NCBI GenBank assembly: GCA_024867545.1
Contig: JANFNE010000018.1
Location: 310,001 to 374,000 of the forward strand
DNA length: 64,000 nt
Direction: 5' to 3'
Source of the DNA: Phytopythium helicoides
Taxonomy: Eukaryota; Oomycota; Peronosporomycetes; Pythiales; Pythiaceae
Both the position numbers and the translations under genes were made by a program. Each line of letters begins with the position of its first letter. Positions within the stretch are counted from its first letter, which is position 1. Below are positions 1 through 10,319 of this stretch, piece by piece. A model generated the notes under the pieces. That model had not been told where the DNA came from, searched no databases, and saw nothing but the letters and a program-made list of their open reading frames with translations.

Positions 1-175
1 GGGTGGTGTATATATAGCTCGTTTTGTGATTGGAAGCACCGCGTGTGTAGGAGGGGTGAGTATAAGGTTAGGAAAGGGAAAAGAGTGTGGAATGTAGTGT
101 GTGTAGTGTGTGTAGTGTGTGTGGTATAGTATACATGTGGTGTATAGTGTTCGTGTTGGTTGATCTGGGTTAGGT

Positions 176-247
176 GGTCTTATGGTGTAATGGTTAGCAC
201 TCTGGACTTTGAATCCAGCGATCCGGGTTCGAGTCCCGGTAGGACCT
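176..247 (+). tRNA. tRNA-Gln(UUG), array copy 1
   Basis: This is a 72-nt cloverleaf. The acceptor GGTCTTA pairs with TAGGACC, the anticodon stem is CTGGA/TCCAG, and the loop CTTTGAA gives anticodon TTG. The T arm is CCGGG/CCCGG with loop TTCGAGT, and no intron is present. The first run of four or more T downstream is only at 346-350, about 100 nt away. Confidence 0.96.
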
Positions 248-557
248 CATTTATGTCCGGCGTGGTGTGGTGGTGTGAGTCGTATTGGTTGGGTTGAGTG
301 GTGTGTGAGAAAGTGTGTGTGTTGTGGGTGATTTGGAGTCGGGTGTTTTTGTAGTGTGTATGTGTGTGTGTGTGTGTGTGTGTTTAATTGTTGATGTGAG
401 TAGTGATATGTGTTGGTGTGTGTTTGTTGTGTGGTAATCATGTGTTTGGTGGTTTGTATGTTGTAGTTTTGTGGTTTTGTATGTTGTATGTTATTGTATG
501 TTGTTGTTTGTGTGTTGTTTGTATGTGTATGTGTGTGTGTTTGTGAGTGTATGTGCT

Positions 558-629
558 GGTCTTATGGTGTAATGGTTAGCACTCTGGACTCTGAATCCAG
601 CGATCCGGGTTCAAATCCCGGTAGGACCT
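558..629 (+). tRNA. tRNA-Gln(CUG), array copy 1
   Basis: The body matches the UUG gene except for loop CTCTGAA (anticodon CTG, read as CAG codons) and T loop TTCAAAT. A TTTT pol III terminator follows at 632-635, 3 nt after the gene. Confidence 0.96.
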
Positions 630-1073
630 CGTTTTCTTTGCTCCTCGTCCTCTTTTTCCTTGCTCTCTTTTATTTTATTATTGCTTGTTCCTTTTTCCTT
701 TTTTCCTTCTTGCTTCTAGCTTCTAGCTACACGCGCTCCATGACCGGCTCCATTTGTCCAAGAAGAAGAAAACAACAAACAGATGACAAAGACGACGACG
801 ATGATTGTATTTGTGGTTGATTTAGGTTTCTTTCACCGAGTTTGGTATGGCTGCCATCTCCTTGTTGCGGTGATGGCGCGTTTGGTTTGGCGGAGGTCGA
901 TCTGATGGGGTGGTGTATATATAGCTCGTTTTGTGATTGGAAGCACCGCGTGTGTAGGAGGGGTGAGTATAAGGTTAGGAAAGGGAAAAGAGTGTGGAAT
1001 GTAGTGTGTAAAGAGTGTGTGGTATAGTATATATGTGGTGTATAGTGTTCGTGTTGGTTGATCTGGGTTAGGT

Positions 1074-1145
1074 GGTCTTATGGTGTAATGGTTAGCACTC
1101 TGGACTTTGAATCCAGCGATCCGGGTTCGAGTCCCGGTAGGACCT
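1074..1145 (+). tRNA. tRNA-Gln(UUG), array copy 2
   Basis: Sequence identical to the copy at 176-247: anticodon TTG, intact stems, no close T-run terminator. Confidence 0.96.
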
Positions 1146-1455
1146 CATTTATGTCCGGCGTGGTGTGGTGGTGTGAGTCGTATTGGTTGGGTTGAGTGGT
1201 GTATGAGAAAGTGTGTGTGTTGTGGGTGATTTGGAGTCGGGTGTTTTTGTAGTGTGTATGTGTGTGTGTGTGTGTGTGTGTTTAATTGTTGATGTGAGTA
1301 GTGATATGTGTTGGTGTGTGTTTGTTGTGTGGTAATCATGTGTTTGGTGGTTTGTATGTTGTAGTTTTGTGGTTTTGTATGTTGTATGTTATTGTATGTT
1401 GTTGTTTGTGTGTTGTTTGTATGTGTATGTGTGTGTGTTTGTGAGTGTATGTGCT

Positions 1456-1527
1456 GGTCTTATGGTGTAATGGTTAGCACTCTGGACTCTGAATCCAGCG
1501 ATCCGGGTTCAAATCCCGGTAGGACCT
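1456..1527 (+). tRNA. tRNA-Gln(CUG), array copy 2
   Basis: Sequence identical to the copy at 558-629: anticodon CTG, TTTT immediately downstream. Confidence 0.96.
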
Positions 1528-1980
1528 CGTTTTCTTTGCTCCTCGTCCTCTTTTTCCTTGCTCTCTTTTATTTTATTATTGCTTGTTCCTTTTTCCTTTT
1601 TTCCTTCTTGCTTCTAGCTTCTAGCTACACGCGCTCCATGACCGGCTCCATTTGTCCAAGAAGAAGAAAACAACGAACAGATGACAAAGACGACGACGAT
1701 GATTGTATTTGTGGTTGATTTAGGTTTCTTTCACCGAGTTTGGTATGGCTGCCATCTCCTTGTTGCGGTGATGGCGCGTTTGGTTTGGCGGAGGTCGATC
1801 TGATGGGGTGGTGTATATATAGCTCGTTTTGTGATTGGAAGCACCGCGTGTGTAGGAGGGGTGAGTATAAGGTTAGGAAAGGGAAAAGAGTGTGGAATGT
1901 AGTGTGTGTAGTGTGTGTAGTGTGTGTGGTATAGTATACATGTGGTGTATAGTGTTCGTGTTGGTTGATCTGGGTTAGGT

Positions 1981-2052
1981 GGTCTTATGGTGTAATGGTT
2001 AGCACTCTGGACTTTGAATCCAGCGATCCGGGTTCGAGTCCCGGTAGGACCT
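1981..2052 (+). tRNA. tRNA-Gln(UUG), array copy 3
   Basis: Identical to the other UUG copies: anticodon TTG in loop CTTTGAA, all stems paired. Confidence 0.96.
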
Positions 2053-2360
2053 CATTTATGTCCGGCGTGGTGTGGTGGTGTGAGTCGTATTGGTTGGGTT
2101 GAGTGGTGTATGAGAAAGTGTGTGTGTTGTGGGTGATTTGGAGTCGGGTGTTTTTGTAGTGTGTATGTGTGTGTGTGTGTGTGTGTTTAATTGTTGATGT
2201 GAGTAGTGATATGTGTTGGTGTGTGTTTGTTGTGTGGTAATCATGTGTTTGGTGGTTTGTATGTTGTAGTTTTGTGGTTTTGTATGTTGTATGTTATTGT
2301 ATGTTGTTGTTTGTGTGTTGTTTGTATGTGTATGTGTGTGTGTTTGTGAGTGTATGTGCT

Positions 2361-2432
2361 GGTCTTATGGTGTAATGGTTAGCACTCTGGACTCTGAATC
2401 CAGCGATCCGGGTTCAAATCCCGGTAGGACCT
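2361..2432 (+). tRNA. tRNA-Gln(CUG), array copy 3
   Basis: Identical to the other CUG copies: anticodon CTG, TTTT terminator right after the gene. Confidence 0.96.
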
Positions 2433-2885
2433 CGTTTTCTTTGCTCCTCGTCCTCTTTTTCCTTGCTCTCTTTTATTTTATTATTGCTTGTTCCTTTTTC
2501 CTTTTTTCCTTCTTGCTTCTAGCTTCTAGCTACACGCGCTCCATGACCGGCTCCATTTGTCCAAGAAGAAGAAAACAACAAACAGATGACAAAGACGACG
2601 ACGATGATTGTATTTGTGGTTGATTTAGGTTTCTTTCACCGAGTTTGGTATGGCTGCCATCTCCTTGTTGCGGTGATGGCGCGTTTGGTTTGGCGGAGGT
2701 CGATCTGATGGGGTGGTGTATATATAGCTCGTTTTGTGATTGGAAGCACCGCGTGTGTAGGAGGGGTGAGTATAAGGTTAGGAAAGGGAAAAGAGTGTGG
2801 AATGTAGTGTGTGTAGTGTGTGTAGTGTGTGTGGTATAGTATACATGTGGTGTATAGTGTTCGTGTTGGTTGATCTGGGTTAGGT

Positions 2886-2957
2886 GGTCTTATGGTGTAA
2901 TGGTTAGCACTCTGGACTTTGAATCCAGCGATCCGGGTTCGAGTCCCGGTAGGACCT
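2886..2957 (+). tRNA. tRNA-Gln(UUG), array copy 4
   Basis: Identical to the other UUG copies: anticodon TTG, no close T-run terminator. Confidence 0.96.
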
Positions 2958-3267
2958 CATTTATGTCCGGCGTGGTGTGGTGGTGTGAGTCGTATTGGTT
3001 GGGTTGAGTGGTGTGTGAGAAAGTGTGTGTGTTGTGGGTGATTTGGAGTCGGGTGTTTTTGTAGTGTGTATGTGTGTGTGTGTGTGTGTGTGTTTAATTG
3101 TTGATGTGAGTAGTGATATGTGTTGGTGTGTGTTTGTTGTGTGGTAATCGTGTGTTTGGTGGTTTGTATGTTGTAGTTTTGTGGTTTTGTATGTTGTATG
3201 TTATTGTATGTTGTTGTTTGTGTGTTGTTTGTATGTGTATGTGTGTGTGTTTGTGAGTGTATGTGCT

Positions 3268-3339
3268 GGTCTTATGGTGTAATGGTTAGCACTCTGGACT
3301 CTGAATCCAGCGATCCGGGTTCAAATCCCGGTAGGACCT
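3268..3339 (+). tRNA. tRNA-Gln(CUG), array copy 4
   Basis: Identical to the other CUG copies: anticodon CTG, TTTT terminator right after the gene. Confidence 0.96.
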
Positions 3340-3772
3340 CGTTTTCTTTGCTCCTCGTCCTCTTTTTCCTTGCTCTCTTTTATTTTATTATTGCTTGTTC
3401 CTTTTTCCTTTTTTCCTTCTTGCTTCTAGCTTCTAGCTACACGCGCTCCATGACCGGCTCCATTTGTCCAAGAAGAAGAAAACAACAAACAGATGACAAA
3501 GACGACGACGATGATTGTATTTGTGGTTGATTTAGGTTTCTTTCACCGAGTTTGGTATGGCTGCCATCTCCTTGTTGCGGTGATGACGCGTTTGGTTTGG
3601 CGGAGGTCGATCTGATGGGGTGGTGTATATATAGCTCGTTTTGTGATTGGAAGCACCGCGTGTGTAGGAGGGGTGAGTATAAGGTTGGGAAAGGGAAAAG
3701 AGTGTGGAATGTAGTGTGTGGTATAGTATACATGTGGTGTATAGTGTTCGTGTTGGTTGATCTGGGTTAGGT

Positions 3773-3844
3773 GGTCTTATGGTGTAATGGTTAGCACTCT
3801 GGACTTTGAATCCAGCGATCCGGGTTCGAGTCCCGGTAGGACCT
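3773..3844 (+). tRNA. tRNA-Gln(UUG), array copy 5
   Basis: Identical to the other UUG copies. The spacer before it lacks two of the GTAGTGTGT sub-repeats seen in neighbouring units, which explains the shorter 887-bp period. Confidence 0.96.
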
Positions 3845-3952
3845 CATTTATGTCCGGCGTGGTGTGGTGGTGTGAGTCGTATTGGTTGGGTTGAGTGGTG
3901 TGTGAGAAAGTGTGTGTGTTGTGGGTGATTTGGAGTCGGGTGTTTTTGTAGT

Positions 3953-3984
<32 letters not shown>

Positions 3985-4158
3985 TTAATTGTTGATGTGA
4001 GTAGTGATATGTGTTGGTGTGTGTTTGTTGTGTGGTAATCATGTGTTTGGTGGTTTGTATGTTGTAGTTTTGTGGTTTTGTATGTTGTATGTTATTGTAT
4101 GTTGTTGTTTGTGTGTTGTTTGTATGTGTATGTGTGTGTGTTTGTGAGTGTATGTGCT

Positions 4159-4230
4159 GGTCTTATGGTGTAATGGTTAGCACTCTGGACTCTGAATCCA
4201 GCGATCCGGGTTCAAATCCCGGTAGGACCT
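4159..4230 (+). tRNA. tRNA-Gln(CUG), array copy 5
   Basis: Identical to the other CUG copies: anticodon CTG, TTTT terminator right after the gene. The (TG)n tract of this unit is slightly longer than its neighbours. Confidence 0.96.
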
Positions 4231-4683
4231 CGTTTTCTTTGCTCCTCGTCCTCTTTTTCCTTGCTCTCTTTTATTTTATTATTGCTTGTTCCTTTTTCCT
4301 TTTTTCCTTCTTGCTTCTAGCTTCTAGCTACACGCGCTCCATGACCGGCTCCATTTGTCCAAGAAGAAGAAAACAACAAACAGATGACAAAGACGACGAC
4401 GATGATTGTATTTGTGGTTGATTTAGGTTTCTTTCACCGAGTTTGGTATGGCTGCCATCTCCTTGTTGCGGTGATGGCGCGTTTGGTTTGGCGGAGGTCG
4501 ATCTGATGGGGTGGTGTATATATAGCTCGTTTTGTGATTGGAAGCACCGCGTGTGTAGGAGGGGTGAGTATAAGGTTAGGAAAGGGAAAAGAGTGTGGAA
4601 TGTAGTGTGTGTAGTGTGTGTAGTGTGTGTGGTATAGTATACATGTGGTGTATAGTGTTCGTGTTGGTTGATCTGGGTTAGGT

Positions 4684-4755
4684 GGTCTTATGGTGTAATG
4701 GTTAGCACTCTGGACTTTGAATCCAGCGATCCGGGTTCGAGTCCCGGTAGGACCT
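4684..4755 (+). tRNA. tRNA-Gln(UUG), array copy 6
   Basis: Identical to the other UUG copies: anticodon TTG, intact cloverleaf. The (TG)n tract that follows is shorter than in earlier units. Confidence 0.96.
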
Positions 4756-5061
4756 CATTTATGTCCGGCGTGGTGTGGTGGTGTGAGTCGTATTGGTTGG
4801 GTTGAGTGGTGTGTGAGAAAGTGTGTGTGTTGTGGGTGATTTGGAGTCGGGTGTTTTTGTAGTGTGTATGTGTGTGTGTGTGTGTGTTTAATTGTTGATG
4901 TGAGTAGTGATATGTGTTGGTGTGTGTTTGTTGTGTGGTAATCATGTGTTTGGTGGTTTGTATGTTGTAGTTTTGTGGTTTTGTATGTTGTATGTTATTG
5001 TATGTTGTTGTTTGTGTGTTGTTTGTATGTGTATGTGTGTGTGTTTGTGAGTGTATGTGCT

Positions 5062-5133
5062 GGTCTTATGGTGTAATGGTTAGCACTCTGGACTCTGAAT
5101 CCAGCGATCCGGGTTCAAATCCCGGTAGGACCT
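5062..5133 (+). tRNA. tRNA-Gln(CUG), array copy 6
   Basis: Identical to the other CUG copies: anticodon CTG, TTTT terminator right after. It is the last CUG gene of the array. Confidence 0.96.
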
Positions 5134-5587
5134 CGTTTTCTTTGCTCCTCGTCCTCTTTTTCCTTGCTCTCTTTTATTTTATTATTGCTTGTTCCTTTTT
5201 CCTTTTTTTCCTTCTTGCTTCTAGCTTCTAGCTACACGCGCTCCATGACCGGCTCCATTTGTCCAAGAAGAAGAAAACAACAAACAGATGACAAAGACGA
5301 CGACGATGATTGTATTTGTGGTTGATTTAGGTTTCTTTCACCGAGTTTGGTATGGCTGCCATCTCCTTGTTGCGGTGATGGCGCGTTTGGTTTGGCGGAG
5401 GTCGATCTGATGGGGTGGTGTATATATAGCTCGTTTTGTGATTGGAAGCACCGCGTGTGTAGGAGGGGTGAGTATAAGGTTAGGAAAGGGAAAAGAGTGT
5501 GGAATGTAGTGTGTGTAGTGTGTGTAGTGTGTGTGGTATAGTATACATGTGGTGTATAGTGTTCGTGTTGGTTGATCTGGGTTAGGT

Positions 5588-5659
5588 GGTCTTATGGTGT
5601 AATGGTTAGCACTCTGGACTTTGAATCCAGCGATCCGGGTTCGAGTCCCGGTAGGACCT
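5588..5659 (+). tRNA. tRNA-Gln(UUG), array copy 7 (terminal)
   Basis: Identical to the other UUG copies. It has no CUG partner because unit homology ends at about 5830 in the GT-rich spacer. Confidence 0.96.
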
Positions 5660-5830
5660 CATTTATGTCCGGCGTGGTGTGGTGGTGTGAGTCGTATTGG
5701 TTGGGTTGAGTGGTGTGTGAGAAAGTGTGTGTGTTGTGGGTGATTTGGAGTCGGGTGTTTTTGTAGTGTGTATGTGTGTGTGTGTGTTTAATTGTTGATG
5801 TGAGTAGTGATATGTGTTGGTGTGTGTTTG

Positions 5831-7267
5831 GTGCGTTGAACGTGTGGTGTGATTGGTTGGTTGCGAGTTAGTATTTGCATTGTTGTTTGTTTTTTTGTTG
5901 AGGGAATGTCTTTTGGGTTAGGTTTCCCGTGAAAAACCTTACTAGGACTCTGTCTTTTGTGTACCGAAAGGTCGGAGTTTCTTTATCACTACAAGATGCA
6001 CAAGAGCTCGCGCACAGCCAAGGAGCGGGTCTTTAATAGCGGTAGGTGTTGAGAGCCAACAACCATCCCTCTGAATGCACCAGCTCTGTATTTGAGGAAT
6101 GCTTATGTCAGCTTGTGCGGTACCAAATATGTAACCAAACTTCTTGTTTACTCGATAGAGTTGCCAATCACCACACCGAATGATCCAGTTTCTGCAAGAG
6201 TTCTATTATTCCCACGTGGGGATGTTCGATAGCACGTTGGATCACTGAAAAGAGATATACCTTTTTGAAGTGATGTATTTACTCGCTTAAAGCGAAGGGA
6301 CAAAAAACCAACTGACCACCAATTTTTTACCAACACCATGCATCTTAGAATTATTTATGATAACACTTACCGATAAAACTGATGGCTATTTTTTCAATCC
6401 TTTCTACATCAGAGATGAGTGTACTTGCCAGACAAATTTTCACGTTGCTGTGGTACAATTTTACGGTGTTTGCGGACAGAGTTTTTTTTCAGCTAGAAGA
6501 GAATATGGATATTTGTCAAGATTAACACGCAATGCCTTACCAGTCTTTTCACCGTTGATTAGCTGAAAGGCATGATTTATCTTCATGCCTTCTGTCACCT
6601 AATATTCAGTTAACGAGTTGATTGCAGTCCCCCAAGCCCTTTGGGTATTTGGGGGCCTGATAAGATCAACATGATGCCTTCCACGATAAAATGTGCTGTG
6701 GTGTTTGGTTCAGTTAAAAACTGATTGATATTTTGGGAATATCCATCTATATTGGATTGAGTATGTAATAGTTTTTTTCTGAAAATTCGAGCAAAATGGT
6801 AGATTCTATGAAATGTGTTGGATGGTCAGATTGCATTGACTGTGTTGTATTGGACGGCGAGTCCAAAATTTTCGAAATATCGATTAGACAATTCGTCTGT
6901 TCAATGTCGGCATGTTCAATTCCTGCCCAATTTATCGAATGCCATCCAACATTGAATCAGCTTTCTAAATCTAGTACTATACTACACAAAGGTAGAGATT
7001 TCATATAATGACGAAGCATACAATATTTTGATTGGGCCTTTCAAATTCCCCCCACCCACCCAGTTTCGAACGAGTCGACAACGCGAGGAAGCTGGCGTCG
7101 AGCGTACCGCTCAAGGCCTTTGCCATGGACGGAAGAGGGGTACCGCGGCGTGATGCTAGATCGCTGCTGCTGGTTTAGATACTCACGACCATCAGTAGTC
7201 AGTTAACTCGTTTCATTAGAATGGCGAAAAGGCGAGTGGGTGCAGTGATGGGACCCGCGATGAGCAA
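5831..7267. other. AT-rich spacer without a supported gene
   Basis: Only short frames (up to about 70 codons) with no recognisable protein are present. The base composition is clearly more AT-rich than the coding regions further right. No structural RNA or element end was recognised. Confidence 0.6.
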
Positions 7268-7606
7268 GTGCTCAGGACCGAGGTGGACAACCGCGAGCGC
7301 GAGGTACTGACAGTCGCCAGCGATGACGATGAAGAGGGGCGGCTAGCAGAACGGACGGCTTCGAAGCCACGAGCAGCTGTGCCACGAGATCCTGCAAGAT
7401 ACCAGTGTGGAAAGGGTGCCGATCAGGCTGGGGCGACTAGGCCTGAGCCGAGGGAGCGAAGGAAGCAAGAGGTGGCTGCCAGCGGGCGCCGAGCTGTCAG
7501 TCCCAAATCCGTAAGGGGGAGAAGAAGTCGAGCAAGCCTAGCGCCCCCTGGCGAACTCGGTAGGTCAGCAAGGTCGCACGGGGTAGACGGGTTGAAGGAC
7601 GAATAA
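7268..7606 (+). other. Low-complexity basic reading frame, possibly repeat-derived
   Basis: This is a 112-codon frame rich in Arg, Ala, Glu and Ser, with no domain I recognise. It lies just left of the copia insertion. A second frame from about 7611 stays open across the empty insertion site when the retroelement and one target-site copy are disregarded, so the copia element may have landed in an older repeat or a decayed gene. I cannot say which. The codon starting the frame may not be ATG. Treat it as unproven coding sequence. Confidence 0.2.
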
Positions 7607-7700
7607 ATAGGTGGAGAAACTGGCGGTGGCACGTAGGGTGCCACAACCGCCCACTTGTGTTCGAGTTGAGGTGATCTGTAACAGCAAAGAGCGACCGCAG

Positions 7701-7955
7701 TGTTGCGTTTCCGCACGAGGCACGAGAGCGACTTGTGTAGTTGAAAGAGAAAACGAGAGTGCATTGACTGTCCTACATGCATCGTTGATCCAGCGAGGGT
7801 GTGTTCCGCTCAACTGGCTAGACTCCGAAGCGAACTGGCTAGGATCTCAAGATCCAATCTGGGAGCACAATGTGACCCTTCACGAACACCTGCACTCACT
7901 GCAATGTACCTCACACTTGCACGCATTCAGCGGAGCCCGTCGGCTCGCTTCAACA
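7701..7955 (-). repeat. 3' LTR of the copia element
   Basis: This 255-bp copy is identical, as read, to 10320-10574, with inverted tips TGTTG...CAACA. The pol stop codon at 7927-7929 lies inside it, so the last nine or so pol codons are LTR-encoded. Confidence 0.95.
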
Positions 7956-10269
7956 CTCCCACTCGGAGCACACCGAGCATGTCTCGGAAGTTCTCAAACT
8001 TCGCACGTCCAAGTGGTTTAGTTAGCATGTCTGCAATCATCACCGCCGTCGCGCAGTAGCGTATCTTCACAACACCGAGCCTGATCTGCTCTCGAATCCA
8101 GTGATACCGAACGTCAATGTGTCGAGAACGCTGTGTCACTCCCTTGCCTTCAGCAAGATGCTGCGCTCCTTGGTTGTCCTCGTGCACTATGATCGTGCCA
8201 AGTTCTAGACCAAGCTCATTGAGAAGTCGCTGCAACCCAATGCACTCCTGCACACCATAGTTCAACGCCACGTACTCCGACTCAGTAGTTGACAGCGTGA
8301 CAATAGGTTGCTTCTTTGATCCCCACGCCACACAGCACCCATTAAGCATGACCACGTATCCTGTAGACGACTTGGCCTCACGCTCACACGCGTATGCAGC
8401 GTCACAGAACACTTCAAGCTTTAACTCGCTGCCTCTGCGCTCGTACACCAGTCCCATGTCCATGGTACCAGCAACATACTGCATCGCACGTTCAACACCC
8501 TCAGCAATAGTCGCCGTTGGATGTTCAGTTTCCTGCGCAAGTATGCGCACGGCCGTCGCCAAGTCAGGTCGGCTGACAGTCGCTGCGTACAGAAGTGAGC
8601 CAATCTCAGAGCGGAATTGATTGTCGATGTCGTGTTCATCTGCACGTATCTTGCGCTGAAAGTCTTCGTCCATTGGTGTCTTCTTACTCTTGATGTCAGC
8701 CAGGTATCGCTGCACCATGTCCAGAAGATATTTGCTCTGGCCAATGTTTAACACTGTCCCATCGCTCGCCCAAGCAAGCTCCATGCCGACAAAACTGCTT
8801 GCGGCGTTGCATACGTTCATAACAAACGCACGCTTCATGGATGTCTCGAAGTTGTCAAGCCGCTCTCCACGATCGCTGAATGCCAGCATATCATCCACGT
8901 AGAGCAGTACGATGATAAAGTGTCCTCCCACTCGCTTGATGAAAGCACATGGGTCTGATTCGCACTGCGTGAAACCACGATTACGCAACTGCTTGGACAA
9001 GAACTCATACCAGGCACGCGATGCTTGTTTCAGACCGTACAGTGCTTTCTTCAGCTTCCACACCTTGCCATCTGAAGTAGGGAAAGGAGGCTCCACATAC
9101 ACTTCTTCGCTGAGAGGACTATTCAGGAATGCAGTCTCTACATCAAATTGTCTGCAGTGCCATCCCTTCTGAACGGCAACTGCCAACACTGTCCGAATCG
9201 TGTCATGACGAACCACGGGGCTGAAAGTCTCCTCGTAATCCACACCATACTTCTGAGTGAATCCCTTGGCGACAAGTCTCGCCTTATACTTGTCCAGTGA
9301 ACCATCAGGGCGCAGTTTCTTCTTCAACACCCACTTAGTCTTCACAAGCTTTGCCTTAGCAGGCAGAGTCACTTCCTCGTACGTTCCCATGTCTTTTAGG
9401 CTCTGCAATTCTCGATTTGTAGCCTCGCGCCACTGTTGCGCGTCAGGTCTAGTAAGTGCCTCCTCAAGTGTCATTGGGTCCTGAGTATCGGCCATCATGG
9501 ATTGTGCTTCAAGCAAAAACACTGTTTCATCCTCCATCAGATGTGACTCCTCGTAGCGTAGTTGCCGAGCACTTTTTGACCTGATCCTTGCACTGCGACG
9601 AACAGCAACCTTTTCGGCTCTCGGCTCCCTCCAGGTTGCGATGTCGTCGTGATTTGCTGCGGTCGGTGTCGAAATCGATGACGAACTCGGTCCAGAGGTG
9701 CTGGCAGTCGGGACGGTAACCACAGGTACAGCTCCCACTAGCTCATCAGCGTCTCGTTCAGAGGGAAAATTCAAATCAAGAGTCAACCCGCCATCATCGT
9801 CAGGAACAACAGAGTTGTCAGCCAATCTGCCATCAGAATCAAGATCAAGTGATACTAGATCTTCACACACACCATCCAATACCGAAGAGCGCTCAAGAAA
9901 AACTGCATCACGCGAGATCATCACTCGACCACAGGCCCCACGACCAGTTGGAATCCAAAATTTTGATTGACCACCTTGTCCGTAGCCAATGAACCGTCCC
10001 TTCACCGTTCGAGGGTCGAGCTTGTTACGAGCTCCCTCCGGCAGTAGCACCTGAGCTTCGCAGCCGAAAACTCTGAGATCACGAAGTGAAGGAGGACACC
10101 CCGTGACTGCCTCGATTGGTGTAATCCCGTCTAGTGCCGCTGTCGGACACCGATTCCGAACATACGCCGAGGTAATGACTGCGTCACTCCAGAACATTGG
10201 CGAAAGCGCCGCTGTTTGCAACATGGCCCTCGCCATCTCAACAAGAACGCGATTGCTTCGCTCGACCAT
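7927..10269 (-). CDS. Copia pol fragment: integrase C-terminus, reverse transcriptase, RNase H
   Basis: This is a 780-codon open frame. It starts in the integrase tail (MVERSNRVLVEMARAML, about residues 1-50), followed by a variable acidic and Ser-rich linker. The copia-type reverse transcriptase spans about residues 280-520, with TAFLNSPL, ALYGLKQASRAWY and the catalytic YVDD. RNase H spans about 620-760, with CDAAYA, TLSTTESEY, HEDN and RHIDVRYHWIRE. The frame also stays open upstream of the first Met, back to the deletion junction near 10306. Gag, the protease and the catalytic integrase core are absent, so transposition would need another element in trans. The start at 10269 is only the first Met left after the deletion, not a native start. 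Confidence 0.93.
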   Translation of the reverse strand: MVERSNRVLVEMARAMLQTAALSPMFWSDAVITSAYVRNRCPTAALDGITPIEAVTGCPPSLRDLRVFGCEAQVLLPEGARNKLDPRTVKGRFIGYGQGGQSKFWIPTGRGACGRVMISRDAVFLERSSVLDGVCEDLVSLDLDSDGRLADNSVVPDDDGGLTLDLNFPSERDADELVGAVPVVTVPTASTSGPSSSSISTPTAANHDDIATWREPRAEKVAVRRSARIRSKSARQLRYEESHLMEDETVFLLEAQSMMADTQDPMTLEEALTRPDAQQWREATNRELQSLKDMGTYEEVTLPAKAKLVKTKWVLKKKLRPDGSLDKYKARLVAKGFTQKYGVDYEETFSPVVRHDTIRTVLAVAVQKGWHCRQFDVETAFLNSPLSEEVYVEPPFPTSDGKVWKLKKALYGLKQASRAWYEFLSKQLRNRGFTQCESDPCAFIKRVGGHFIIVLLYVDDMLAFSDRGERLDNFETSMKRAFVMNVCNAASSFVGMELAWASDGTVLNIGQSKYLLDMVQRYLADIKSKKTPMDEDFQRKIRADEHDIDNQFRSEIGSLLYAATVSRPDLATAVRILAQETEHPTATIAEGVERAMQYVAGTMDMGLVYERRGSELKLEVFCDAAYACEREAKSSTGYVVMLNGCCVAWGSKKQPIVTLSTTESEYVALNYGVQECIGLQRLLNELGLELGTIIVHEDNQGAQHLAEGKGVTQRSRHIDVRYHWIREQIRLGVVKIRYCATAVMIADMLTKPLGRAKFENFRDMLGVLRVGVLKRADGLR
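7956..7963 (-). promoter_or_regulatory. Polypurine tract of the copia element
   Basis: On the minus strand AGTGGGAG directly precedes the TG start of the 3' LTR, the expected place for the plus-strand DNA primer. Confidence 0.7.
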
Positions 10270-10307
10270 CCCGTTTTGTTGCGCACAGTACGGAGCACTG
10301 AATTCTT

Positions 10308-10319
10308 GGGCTCATAACC
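10308..10319 (-). promoter_or_regulatory. Primer binding site, half-tRNA-iMet type
   Basis: The minus strand reads GGTTATGAGCCC immediately after the CAACA end of the 5' LTR. It is complementary to the initiator-Met anticodon arm (GGGCUCAUAACC), the internal priming site known from Drosophila copia-type elements. Confidence 0.85.

Larger units (their letters stand above)
1..5830 (+). repeat. Tandem array of about 900-bp units carrying paired tRNA-Gln genes
   Basis: Successive tRNA-Gln(UUG) starts lie 898, 907, 905, 887, 911 and 904 bp apart, so the unit is about 900 bp. Each full unit holds a UUG tRNA, a GT-rich spacer with a (TG)n tract of variable length (for example about 361-382), a CUG tRNA 382 bp after the UUG start in the first unit, a pyrimidine-rich stretch, and a spacer with a TATATATA box about 160 bp before the next UUG gene. 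Positions 1-175 match the tail of the unit, so the array runs past the left edge. Homology stops at about 5830 inside the seventh unit, before its CUG gene. Spacers differ by a few substitutions and small indels while the tRNA bodies look identical, which is a concerted-evolution pattern. Confidence 0.97.

Noticed and set aside
488..820. Repeated 110-codon plus-strand frames in the array (also at 1386, 2291, 3198, 4089 and in part at 4992)
   Set aside because: They read straight through the tRNA-Gln(CUG) gene; the conserved-looking part is a translated tRNA, and the repeated occurrence is due to the tandem units.
1..5830. CRISPR-like regular repeats
   Set aside because: Units are about 900 bp with tRNA genes inside, the spacers are as similar as the repeats, and this is a eukaryotic genome.
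7611..8059. Plus-strand frames across the left LTR
   Set aside because: They consist of LTR sequence read antisense to pol; the same text recurs at 10383-10783 because of the second LTR.
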